From assembly GCA_017441265.1 (NCBI GenBank), contig JAFRYE010000049.1, forward strand, positions 16,325-80,324: DNA of 64,000 nucleotides, read 5' to 3'. This document shows, piece after piece, positions 26,514 to 35,781 of the stretch (position 1 is the stretch's first letter; each line of letters begins with the position of its first letter). Source of the DNA: Lachnospiraceae bacterium (GTDB taxonomy: Bacteria; Bacillota; Clostridia; Lachnospirales; Lachnospiraceae). The notes beneath the pieces are model-generated. The model was not told the origin of the DNA. It did no database searches and was given only the letters and a program-made list of their open reading frames with translations. The translations under genes and the position numbers were made by a program.

Positions 26514-26882
26514 TTACTCAACCTCGATGGGAGCGTCAACAGCATTCTTCGCAACGCTTGCGATGCCGTTCTCGCACTTCGGCTTCGTGGTGTAGCCTTC
26601 GCTGACAGCTACGATCTGGCCGTTGGTTGCTTTCAGGCGGAAACGATACTCGCCCTTCTTGTCAACATACATCTCAAACTTCGGATTCTTCTTGGTTTCG
26701 AAGTCTGCGACGGTCTGATCCTCGATCGCTGCGATCGGAGCATTCTTCACAACGCTTGCGATACCCTTCTTGCAGTTGGTGAGTGTCGTGTAAACCTCGC
26801 TGGTGGCGATCACCTGACCGTTGGTCGCCTTCAGATCAAACTTAACCCCGCTCTTAGTCTTTTTAATAACAAATTTTCCCAT
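26514..26882 (-). CDS. YegP/DUF1508 two-repeat protein
   Basis: This is a 122-residue soluble protein made of two copies of the DUF1508 module. Copy 1 spans residues ~1-58 (KFDLKATNGQVIATSEVYTT, then CKKGIASVVKNA). Copy 2 spans ~65-118 (YRFRLKATNGQIVAVSEGYT, then CENGIASVAKNA). The family is widespread and small, and its biochemical role is not known. A classic ribosome site (AGGAGG) precedes the ATG and a strong promoter lies upstream, so it is probably well expressed as a single gene. Internal repeat similarity and length match the family well. Confidence 0.93.
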   Translation of the reverse strand: MGKFVIKKTKSGVKFDLKATNGQVIATSEVYTTLTNCKKGIASVVKNAPIAAIEDQTVADFETKKNPKFEMYVDKKGEYRFRLKATNGQIVAVSEGYTTKPKCENGIASVAKNAVDAPIEVE

Positions 26883-26946
26883 GAATGGCTACCTCCTTTT
26901 ATTTCGGGCGAAGATACGCTTGCCCGAATCCCGTTTTCATGGGATT

Positions 26947-26975
26947 ATTGTAACATCGAACGGGTACGTTTTCAA
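26947..26975 (-). promoter_or_regulatory. Promoter of the YegP gene
   Basis: On the minus strand TTGAAA, 17 bp and TACAAT are seen, with an extended -10 (TG-T). Confidence 0.75.
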
Positions 26976-27031
26976 GCGAAAAAAAACTGTTTGACGCCTT
27001 TTTTTGGAAATCGGAACAGCGGTCTTTTCGG

Positions 27032-27060
27032 TTGAAAATGCACGGTCTCCGTGGTATAGT
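27032..27060 (+). promoter_or_regulatory. Promoter of the 27123 lipoprotein gene
   Basis: TTGAAA, 17 bp and TATAGT are seen, with TG-G before the -10. It is divergent from the YegP promoter. Confidence 0.75.
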
Positions 27061-27122
27061 GAAAATGCTTGCCGCAGGGCTGAGCGAGAATTGTTTTTCG
27101 GTTTTTTCGGGAGAGTATTGCA

Positions 27123-29474
27123 ATGACGTATGTAACATCGGGGAAGGCTTGTCACGGCTTCGGTCAGCGGCGCCGGATCGCGATCGTGTTGATCGCGGCG
27201 GCGGTGCTTAGCTGCCTGTTGTCCGGGTGTTTAAGATCCGGCAACAATGCGGGCAACAAGACAGCGGATGACACTTCCTTTTATCTTGCGAAGCGTGACA
27301 ACGGCGCGGACATTTCCCTCGGCGAGAACGGTGATATCGTCGGAACCGTCGCGCTGCCGTACGTCAACGATGCGAAGGAACTCGGATACACCGGTGAGGT
27401 GCAGATCGAGACGGACGGAAACCGCGTCTTCCGCATTTGGCAGGAGGAGGACAAGGGCACACAGCGAGTGTATCTCACAACGCCGGAAGGAACGGTGATG
27501 CTCGGTTCCTGGCTCTCGACGGAGAGTACGGAGCATCTTCGCCTGACGTACAACCCTTGGGACGAGACGGATTCGGCGCGGGAGATGTACCTGTGGGTCA
27601 CTCTTCCGAGCACGGAGAACTTAGACGGCAACGTGTCCGTCAGTATCGCGGAAAATGGGACGATTCGGGTGGAAGCATTTTACAACATGCTGCAGGCCGG
27701 CATCGTTACGATCCGGACGTATCGCTATGAATATCAGTGGGGCGAGCGCGCGTGGGACAGCCAAAACCGTTCCGTCGCCGTGATCGAGCGCATCGCGCCC
27801 ACCTCGCTGACGGGCGACACGACGGAAGGGACGGCCGCTACGACGCTTGAGATCGTGAAGAACGGGGCCCGTCGGGCTTTGGAATACCGGCAGACCGGCC
27901 TCGGCAACGACGGCACGCGCTATTTGCTGCGCTGCGAGGACAACGGCGTTCAGACCGTACTGCTGCAGACGTCGGAGACGATGCTCGGCAAGGTCACTGT
28001 CGAAAAATGCGAATTCTCGGGAAATGCCCCGTTTACCGTTGATGCGGACAACGCAGTCGTCAGACCGGCGGGGAGCATGCCGGATACGCAGATGAATGAG
28101 GAACTCATTTTCCGCTATAATGGCGAGACCGGCATTGCGGATACCGTGAAGAGCCTGTTCACGGAAACCTTCGGCGAGATTGAGGTCAGCTTCCGGCTCG
28201 GTGACGAGGTGTATGAGGGCGACCGCCTCAGCTCGCACTATCTGATCTCTCCGAAATTCCGCAAGGTTTATTATCTGGAGTGCCGCAGTGAGGGCAGCCG
28301 CATCAATGTGTCGGTTCCCGTCGAGCGCTGCACTTGGTACCGCCCCGACAACGCGGATTACGCTGTTCGGGAGACGCGGCTCTCCCTCGTTCCGGAAGGC
28401 CGGAGCGGTTGGAAACTGGAATGCCGCCCTGCGGGAACCGAGAAGGATTCCCCGTCCGCGACGACGGTCGGCGAGATCACGCTCGGCAGCACGGATTTCG
28501 GAGCCGGCGAACAATATGACGGCGATGTGACCATTCGCCTGGAAAACGGTGAGATGTTCCGCCTCAAGCGCGGATTCGGTCGGTCCGGCGTATGTCAGGT
28601 CATCGCATACTATCGGCAGGAAGAGATCGTTCTGATCGATCATTGGGATGTGGATGAGCAGGGTCGTCCGCTGCCGCTTACGGTGGATCGCTTTGTCGAG
28701 CCGGAAGAATACGACACGGCGAAGGATCTGAACAGCATGTTCTTCCGCGTGCGGACCGAGGACGATGAGCAGATCGCGTGGTTCATCCTCAATTACGACG
28801 GCGCCGTCACGATCAACCTGATGCCGCAGTCTCTGAAGGGAGACGGCGGCGTGATCCGGTATGCATTTTACGAGTCCGCCGACGGGCTTGTCACGTGCAC
28901 GACTCTGACCGAGACCGCGGAGTCCGGCGAGGTTACCGTTACGTCCCGATGCGGGTCGGTCAACGGCGAAGAGGCGGAGGCGACCGAGTCCCGGCTGAGG
29001 GTGACGAGCGCGGCCCGGAACGGCGAGGTCAACGAATTCCGCTACGGCGGCGAGGATCCCGAACTCTACGTAAAGGCGTCGATCAGCGACGACGGAACGA
29101 CGGAGCCGCTGCAGTTTTCCGTGAAGGCGACGGGCGCCGGCGCGGAACTGTTGCGCATTGACGAAGAAGGATATCCGGTCATTGCAGGCAAACATATCAA
29201 TGAATTTGCGATAACTGACATAAACCCCGCGACGGCGGAGAGCAACAACGGGCTTTACTGCCCCGGCGAGGCTGTGGCGACGGCGGAGACGGCGCATCTG
29301 ACGGTGCGCGTGCGCCTGACGATCGATTACTCGGCGGCGCAGACGACGCTCGACGGCACGATCGTCACTCCGGCGGTGGCGCGTAATCGCGTCTGGCTGG
29401 AGATCACGGAGCGCGTGAGCGGACGCACCTTAAGCATTCCCGTCGGCTTCGGCGAATGGAAGCGGGTGAATTGA
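27123..29474 (+). CDS. Large secreted lipoprotein of unknown function
   Basis: This is a 783-residue protein. A basic stretch (QRRRIAIVLIAAAVLS) leads to the lipobox LLSGCLRSG near residue 38, so the mature protein is anchored outside the membrane. The rest is beta-rich and polar with no repeats obvious by eye. A phrase near the start (DNGADISLGENGDIVG) and one near the end (NNGLYCPGEAVATAETA) remind me of DUF5696-type lipoproteins, but I cannot confirm this. It has its own promoter, and the MBL gene follows after 18 bp, so both are likely co-transcribed. It contains two copies of the CGGAAAATG word. Confidence 0.75.
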   Translation: MTYVTSGKACHGFGQRRRIAIVLIAAAVLSCLLSGCLRSGNNAGNKTADDTSFYLAKRDNGADISLGENGDIVGTVALPYVNDAKELGYTGEVQIETDGNRVFRIWQEEDKGTQRVYLTTPEGTVMLGSWLSTESTEHLRLTYNPWDETDSAREMYLWVTLPSTENLDGNVSVSIAENGTIRVEAFYNMLQAGIVTIRTYRYEYQWGERAWDSQNRSVAVIERIAPTSLTGDTTEGTAATTLEIVKNGARRALEYRQTGLGNDGTRYLLRCEDNGVQTVLLQTSETMLGKVTVEKCEFSGNAPFTVDADNAVVRPAGSMPDTQMNEELIFRYNGETGIADTVKSLFTETFGEIEVSFRLGDEVYEGDRLSSHYLISPKFRKVYYLECRSEGSRINVSVPVERCTWYRPDNADYAVRETRLSLVPEGRSGWKLECRPAGTEKDSPSATTVGEITLGSTDFGAGEQYDGDVTIRLENGEMFRLKRGFGRSGVCQVIAYYRQEEIVLIDHWDVDEQGRPLPLTVDRFVEPEEYDTAKDLNSMFFRVRTEDDEQIAWFILNYDGAVTINLMPQSLKGDGGVIRYAFYESADGLVTCTTLTETAESGEVTVTSRCGSVNGEEAEATESRLRVTSAARNGEVNEFRYGGEDPELYVKASISDDGTTEPLQFSVKATGAGAELLRIDEEGYPVIAGKHINEFAITDINPATAESNNGLYCPGEAVATAETAHLTVRVRLTIDYSAAQTTLDGTIVTPAVARNRVWLEITERVSGRTLSIPVGFGEWKRVN

Positions 29475-29492
29475 CAAGGACGGAGGCATCAT

Positions 29493-30317
29493 ATGCGGAT
29501 TGTTGTGCTGATGGAAGACCTGCCGGCCCGCGGAGAAGGACTCTGCAACGAGCACGGGCTGTCATTTTACGTGGAGACAGCGCATCATAAACTTCTTGCG
29601 GACACCGGAGCAAGTCATGCCACATGGGAAAATGCGACAGCTGTCGGCATTTCCCTCGCGGACATCGACACCGTCGTTTTGAGCCACGGTCACTACGATC
29701 ACACCGGCGGAGTGATGAGCTTCGCCGCGAACTACCCCGGGGCGGCGATCTATCTCAACGAGCGCGCCGGCCTCGACTATTACAACCTTCGCGACGGGGA
29801 GAGGTATATCGGCATTGACAAGGCAATCCTTTCCCTGCCGCAGACGCATCTCCTGAGCGGCGACGCCGTGACGGAGATCGATCCGGAATTGTGCATCTTC
29901 GGAGGCGCAACCGGGCGCCGGCTGTGGCCTGAGGGAAACAGGATTCTCGCCCGTCGCACGGACACCGGGTTTGTGCAGGATTCCTTCGACCACGAGCAGT
30001 ATCTTGTGATCCGCGACGCCGGCCGGAATGTGCTGATCGGCGGCTGCGCGCACAACGGACTTCTCAATATCCTGGACCGGTATTTCGAGCTGTTCGGGGG
30101 TTATCCGGACGCCGTGGTAAGCGGCTTCCACATGATGAAGCGCGAGCCGTACACGGAGGCGGAGACCGCGACGATCCATGAGACAGCGGAGGAACTGAAC
30201 AAACTGCCGATCCGGTACTATACGGGGCATTGCACGAGCCTACCGGCGTATGAGATCATGAAGCCGGTGCTCGGGGAGAGGCTTGTGTACTTCGGGGTTG
30301 GGGATGAGATATTGTAG
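29493..30317 (+). CDS. MBL-fold metallo-hydrolase (COG1237-like)
   Basis: This is a 274-residue soluble protein with the metallo-beta-lactamase signature VVLSHGHYDHTGGV (His-x-His-x-Asp-His, about residue 65). An Asp in the LLADTGAS strand precedes it. A later His (IGGCAHNGLLNILD) and a distal His (SGFHMM) complete the metal site. The start (MRIVVLMEDL) and the GGCAHNG motif match the subgroup similar to archaeal methanopterin-type ribofuranosyl-aminobenzene phosphate synthase-like proteins, whose bacterial members have unknown substrates. It follows the lipoprotein gene by 18 bp, and a hairpin terminator comes next. Confidence 0.88.
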   Translation: MRIVVLMEDLPARGEGLCNEHGLSFYVETAHHKLLADTGASHATWENATAVGISLADIDTVVLSHGHYDHTGGVMSFAANYPGAAIYLNERAGLDYYNLRDGERYIGIDKAILSLPQTHLLSGDAVTEIDPELCIFGGATGRRLWPEGNRILARRTDTGFVQDSFDHEQYLVIRDAGRNVLIGGCAHNGLLNILDRYFELFGGYPDAVVSGFHMMKREPYTEAETATIHETAEELNKLPIRYYTGHCTSLPAYEIMKPVLGERLVYFGVGDEIL

Positions 30318-30334
30318 ATAAAGATAACGTAAAT

Positions 30335-30370
30335 AACGCCGCTGCGGTAATCTCCGCAACGGCGTTTAAT
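30335..30370 (+). terminator. Terminator after the MBL gene
   Basis: The stem AACGCCG-ct-GCGG pairs with CCGC-aa-CGGCGTT, followed by TAAT. The U-run is short. Confidence 0.6.
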
Positions 30371-30395
30371 AGTTTCCGAAAAGTTTCCTGAAGAA

Positions 30396-30422
30396 TTAGC
30401 ACTCAACACTTGACAGTGCTAA
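30396..30422. promoter_or_regulatory. CIRCE operator of groESL (HrcA site)
   Basis: TTAGCACTC, 9 bp, CAGTGCTAA: this matches the CIRCE consensus in all but one position of the right arm (C for G). HrcA binding here would repress the operon until heat stress. It overlaps the -35 hexamer. Confidence 0.92.
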
Positions 30423-30438
30423 TAACTTGTGCTATAAC
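30410..30438 (+). promoter_or_regulatory. groESL promoter
   Basis: A perfect TTGACA, 17 bp and TATAAC are seen. The -35 lies inside the CIRCE element, so repressor and polymerase must compete. Confidence 0.88.
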
Positions 30439-30547
30439 AATAGCGTCGCCAGAAAAGCCGCATTTTCCGAGGGACGGGCAGTGACCGAAGAGCACGGGAA
30501 TCGGGGGCGGAAACACTGGCAAATTCAGAATGAAAGAGGGTTTTACT

Positions 30548-30835
30548 ATGAAATTAGTACCTTTGAGCGATCGCGTTGTATTGAAGCAGAAGGCGGCGGA
30601 AGAGACTACGAAATCGGGCATCATCCTTACGACAGCTTCGCAGGAGAAACCGCAGGAAGCCATCGTTGTGGCAGTCGGCCCCGGCGGAATGGTGGACGGC
30701 AAGGAAGTCACGATGCAGGTTAAGGAAGGCGATCAGGTTATTTATTCGAAGTACGCAGGAACGAATGTGAAGCTCGGCGAGGACGAGTATATCGTCGTTA
30801 AGCAGAGCGATATCATTGCGCTTGTTGTAGACTGA
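30548..30835 (+). CDS. groES: Co-chaperonin GroES
   Basis: This is a 95-residue protein of the usual family length. The ATG of MKLVPLSDRVVL is chosen over the upstream in-frame ATG at 30530 because it gives the canonical N-terminus and a GAGGG ribosome site lies before it. The conserved features are KSGIILTTASQEKPQ (mobile loop), VVAVGPGG (roof loop) and the final IVVKQSDIIALV strand. GroES forms the heptameric lid on GroEL. Transcription comes from the CIRCE-controlled promoter, with groEL 57 bp downstream. Confidence 0.97.
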   Translation: MKLVPLSDRVVLKQKAAEETTKSGIILTTASQEKPQEAIVVAVGPGGMVDGKEVTMQVKEGDQVIYSKYAGTNVKLGEDEYIVVKQSDIIALVVD

Positions 30836-30865
30836 GCATTGGACGGACGATTATTTTCCGCATAA

Positions 30866-32506
<1,641 letters not shown>

Positions 32507-32542
32507 TTCCGATCTACAACGGAACAGCAACGGAAAACAAAG

Positions 32543-32574
32543 CCCCGGGCGGGAACACCGCTCGGGGTTTTTTT
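32543..32574 (+). terminator. Terminator of groESL
   Basis: CCCCGGGCGG pairs with CCGCTCGGGG around a GAACA loop, followed by seven T. Confidence 0.95.
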
Positions 32575-32649
32575 GCGCCTTTGTAAAATAAGACATTATC
32601 CACAAAAATGCGGGGTGGCGTTTGTGAGTTTTTTTCGCGAACACGGAAT

Positions 32650-32768
32650 CTGTTGTGCATAGTGTGCATGGCAAAATGCACGAAGGATTTTCCGAGGCCT
32701 GGCAAAGTGACGAAAACGGTGCATAACGCGTTATAGACGTTGACGCGGCGGATGGCTCGCAGTATGAT
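32650..32768 (+). promoter_or_regulatory. Control region of the Tad pilus operon
   Basis: The 334-bp gap before the Tad genes holds a promoter (TTGACG at 32740-32745, 17 bp, TATGAT at 32763-32768). Just upstream of the -35 is a perfect 12-bp palindrome (ATAACGCGTTAT, 32723-32734). A second inverted repeat (GTGCAT, 6 bp, ATGCAC) lies near 32663-32685. Both are candidate operators; no gene is seen in the gap. Confidence 0.6.
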
Positions 32769-32840
32769 GGCGGCACAGCGAACGGTTGCGACCCGGCTTC
32801 GTCCGGGGAACGATCGGCTGAGTGCGGAAGGGGGGACGAC

Positions 32841-33743
32841 ATGAAGACGATAGCGGTTTTGTATTCGGGCGGAAAATACCTGGAGCGGCTTGTCCTGGCG
32901 CTGCAGAGACATTTGCCGGAAGGGTATGCGGCAGCGGGGTTTACGACATTTAAGGAGTTCACGGCGTGGGAGGAGCATTCGCGGGTTAAGGCCGTGTTGC
33001 TGTCACCCGGTTGCGGGCCTTCGGAGGAGATGACGGAGATCATCGGAGAGTTGTCGGCCCGCAGGATACCGGTCTGGACACTGACGGAGGACGAGACGCT
33101 TTGCGAGGAACCGGGGCAGATGTTTCTCTATCAGCCGGTCAACCGCTTTCTGGAACGGCTTCGGGAAGTGTTTGCGCCGACGGCAACCTGCGTGCGGGAG
33201 AATTCGGAGGAATTTTCCGCGCAGTGCCGGTGCATCGGCGTCCTGTCACTGAGCGGGGAGAGCAGCACGGCGTGCGCCCTTCAGCTCGCTAGGCGGCAGG
33301 CGGTCAACGGGAAGACGCTGCTTCTGTGTGTGAATCCCTGGCCCGACGGAACCAAGGACTGGAAACCGGCGCTGAGCGATGTCTCCGAGCTGATCTATCT
33401 TTTGAAGGAGCATGGTGCGGACTGGTACCGCAGCGAAAAATGCTGCCTTCAGACAAGCGGAACGATCCGTGCCGTCAGCGGCTACAGCTGCCTTTCGGAC
33501 TACGGTCAGTTCACGGAGGAAGATGTGGGAGCGTTGCTGGCGGGCCTTGAGGCGGCCGGCTACCGGTTCCTGGTGCTGGATTTCGGAGCGGTACCGCAGC
33601 CGAGTCTCGCAGATTATTGTGAGGAATTGTATGTTGTCGGCGAGAATGCCGGGAATCGGTATTCCGCACTGGAGAGAATGCTCCGGGAAGAAGGTCTCGG
33701 AGAACGCCTGTGTTCAGCCAAAGCGATGGGGGCAATGGGATGA
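32841..33743 (+). CDS. CpaE/TadZ-like protein with a degenerate ATPase motif
   Basis: This is a 300-residue soluble protein. Residues 1-110 look like a receiver-type domain (AVLYSGGKYLERLVLALQRH, then VKAVLLSPGCGPSEE) as in CpaE/TadZ. The second half has the order of a MinD/ParA-like domain: CIGVLSLSGESSTACALQLA at the P-loop position, LLLCVNPWPDG after it, and YRFLVLDFGAVPQ at the Walker B position. The P-loop lacks the Lys residues of the canonical deviant Walker A, so ATP hydrolysis is doubtful. CpaE/TadZ proteins direct Tad pilus machinery to its site in the cell. It is the first gene of the operon and overlaps the next by ATGA. Confidence 0.78.
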   Translation: MKTIAVLYSGGKYLERLVLALQRHLPEGYAAAGFTTFKEFTAWEEHSRVKAVLLSPGCGPSEEMTEIIGELSARRIPVWTLTEDETLCEEPGQMFLYQPVNRFLERLREVFAPTATCVRENSEEFSAQCRCIGVLSLSGESSTACALQLARRQAVNGKTLLLCVNPWPDGTKDWKPALSDVSELIYLLKEHGADWYRSEKCCLQTSGTIRAVSGYSCLSDYGQFTEEDVGALLAGLEAAGYRFLVLDFGAVPQPSLADYCEELYVVGENAGNRYSALERMLREEGLGERLCSAKAMGAMG

Positions 33744-35056
33744 AATGTCGGAGAGAAGAGCTTCGGGAGCGCCTGAACGAGAACGTTCTTGCGAAGATTG
33801 ACGGTTCCAAAGAACTGAGTGACGACGAATTGCGGCAGCTCATCGAGCAATGTATCCGGGAATACGCTTCGGATCACACGATGACGGTGAAGGAACGGAT
33901 CACGGCGAAACGTGACGTATTCAACTCGCTGCGCGGCCTTGACGTTTTGCAGGACCTCATGGACGACCCCGATATCACGGAAATCATGGTGAACGGACCG
34001 AAGGACATTTTCATCGAAAAGAACGGCGAACTGTCCCGTTGCCCGCAGCATTTTTCCAATGAGCGCAAACTGGGCGATATCATCCAGAAGATCGCGGCCG
34101 GCGTAAATCGGGTCGTCAATGAGGCCAATCCGATCGTGGACGCCAGATTGGCGGACGGAAGCCGGGTTAATGTGGTCCTCCCGCCGATCTCACTCGACGG
34201 GCCGACCGTGACGATACGGAAGTTTCCCAAGGAACGGATCACGATGGAACGGCTGATTCGGCTTGGGTCGATCTCCAAAGAGGCGGCCGACTATCTGAGG
34301 GTTCTCGTGAAAGCGGGATACAATATTTTCGTCAGCGGGGGCACAGGCAGCGGAAAGACTACGATGTTGAACGCTCTGTCGGATTTCATTCCCTCGGACG
34401 AGCGCGTCGTTACGATCGAGGATTCCGCGGAACTGCAGATATCCAACATTGAAAACCTGGTGCGTCTGGAGATGCGCAATGGCAATGTGGCGGGCAATCA
34501 TGCCGTCACAATTCGGGATCTGATCAAGACGTCGCTGCGGATGCGTCCCTCTCGGATCATCGTGGGGGAGGTTCGGGATGCTGCAAGCATTGATATGTTA
34601 CAGAGTTTGAACACGGGTCATAACGGTATGAGCACCGGGCATGCGAACTCCCCGGCCGACATGTTGTCGAGAATCGAGACGATGACGCTGTTAGGGGAGG
34701 AGATACCGCTGCTGGCGGTGCGAAAACAGATTGCTTCGGCAATCGAAATAGTGATACAGCTGGGACGAATGCGTGACAAAACACGCAAAGTGACGGAGAT
34801 CGCGGAAGTCCTTGCCTGTATTGACGGTGAGATTATCCTGAATCCGTTGTTTCGGTTCCGCGAAGTCAGCGAGACTTCGGATGGGATGATCATAGGGGAA
34901 TTGGAGCCAACCGGAAATCATCTGCAGCGGAGGACCAAGCTGGTTTCGGCCGGACTTCCGCTGTCAGAGCCGGATGGCGCAGGAAGTGCTGCGAGAAGAG
35001 GCAGCACGACAGGATCGGCAGGTTCCGGAAAGGAAGTTGCGGTGGCAGCGGTATGA
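33740..35056 (+). CDS. cpaF: Tad pilus assembly ATPase CpaF/TadA
   Basis: This is a 438-residue secretion ATPase of the CpaF/TadA family. It starts at the ATG that overlaps the stop of the CpaE-like gene (ATGA). Visible motifs are ITEIMVNGPKDIFIEKNGEL in the N-terminal domain, the Walker A FVSGGTGSGKTTMLNAL, the Asp box VVTIEDSAELQ, the Walker B SRIIVGEVRDAAS, and the His box STGHANSPADMLSR. The hexameric enzyme powers pilus assembly at the inner membrane through TadB and TadC. The C-terminal 40 residues (Gly/Ser/Ala-rich) extend beyond the conserved core. The stop overlaps the tadB start (ATGA), indicating coupled translation. Confidence 0.95.
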   Translation: MKCRREELRERLNENVLAKIDGSKELSDDELRQLIEQCIREYASDHTMTVKERITAKRDVFNSLRGLDVLQDLMDDPDITEIMVNGPKDIFIEKNGELSRCPQHFSNERKLGDIIQKIAAGVNRVVNEANPIVDARLADGSRVNVVLPPISLDGPTVTIRKFPKERITMERLIRLGSISKEAADYLRVLVKAGYNIFVSGGTGSGKTTMLNALSDFIPSDERVVTIEDSAELQISNIENLVRLEMRNGNVAGNHAVTIRDLIKTSLRMRPSRIIVGEVRDAASIDMLQSLNTGHNGMSTGHANSPADMLSRIETMTLLGEEIPLLAVRKQIASAIEIVIQLGRMRDKTRKVTEIAEVLACIDGEIILNPLFRFREVSETSDGMIIGELEPTGNHLQRRTKLVSAGLPLSEPDGAGSAARRGSTTGSAGSGKEVAVAAV

Positions 35057-35760
35057 GAACTACACGGTTTGTCCTGCTTCGGGCAGGCATATGCATAGCG
35101 ACCGCCGTTCTGTTTTTTCAAACCTGGAAAAGCTTATTCGTGCTGATCCCGCTGACGGCGATCCGCATGTACAGGGAGAGAGAAGCGCTGGGCGGCGTCA
35201 GACGAAGACAGCTCGAGGAGCATTTTCGGGATGCGCTGCAGTGCCTTCTGGCTTCCCTGGAAGCCGGATACAGCATTGAGAACAGTGTGGAAAACACGGC
35301 GGAAGACTTGCGGCGTATGTTTGACGAGAAGGAGCCGATCGTGGAGGAGTTTCGGCGAATGAGCCGAAAGATGCAAAGCGGAAGCACGGTGGAGGCGGTG
35401 CTGGAAGAGTTCGCGGAGCGAAGCGGTGTGGAGGACATACAGAATTTTGCGGGCATTTTCACGATTTCCAAGCGAACCGGCGGAGATGTGATCGAGGTGA
35501 TCCGTTCCGTCACGGAAACGCTGTACCAAAAGCAGGAAGTGTACCGGGAGATCCGGACGGTTCTTTTGGCGAAACAGCTGGAGGTCGGCATTATGAAAGC
35601 CATGCCTTACATCATGCTTGGGTATTTCCTTTTGTTTTCGCCCGGCTTTCTGGCTCCGCTGTACACCGGTATCGCGGGACACGCGGTGATGCTTTTGCTG
35701 TTCCTTACGTATCGGATGTTCTGTCTGATCGCCGAACGGATCGCCTGCATTGAAGTGTGA
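35053..35760 (+). CDS. tadB: Tad pilus platform protein TadB-like (type II secretion F domain)
   Basis: This is a 235-residue protein. A short N-terminal membrane segment is followed by a helical T2SSF domain (QCLLASLEAGYSIENSVENT, then GDVIEVIRSVTETLYQKQ) and two C-terminal helices (MLGYFLLFSPGFL, HAVMLLLFLTYRMFCLIA). It is shorter than proteobacterial TadB but in line with Clostridial ones. It forms, with TadC, the inner-membrane platform for the CpaF motor. Start and stop contexts fit coupled translation with cpaF, and tadC follows after 21 bp. Confidence 0.88.
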   Translation: MRTTRFVLLRAGICIATAVLFFQTWKSLFVLIPLTAIRMYREREALGGVRRRQLEEHFRDALQCLLASLEAGYSIENSVENTAEDLRRMFDEKEPIVEEFRRMSRKMQSGSTVEAVLEEFAERSGVEDIQNFAGIFTISKRTGGDVIEVIRSVTETLYQKQEVYREIRTVLLAKQLEVGIMKAMPYIMLGYFLLFSPGFLAPLYTGIAGHAVMLLLFLTYRMFCLIAERIACIEV

Positions 35761-35781
35761 TTTGCTTTGAGGGGAGAGACT

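Noticed and set aside
30335..30422. CIRCE element as only a terminator stem
   Set aside because: The 9-9-9 architecture matches the HrcA operator almost exactly and lies before groES overlapping the -35. The separate hairpin upstream is the actual terminator.
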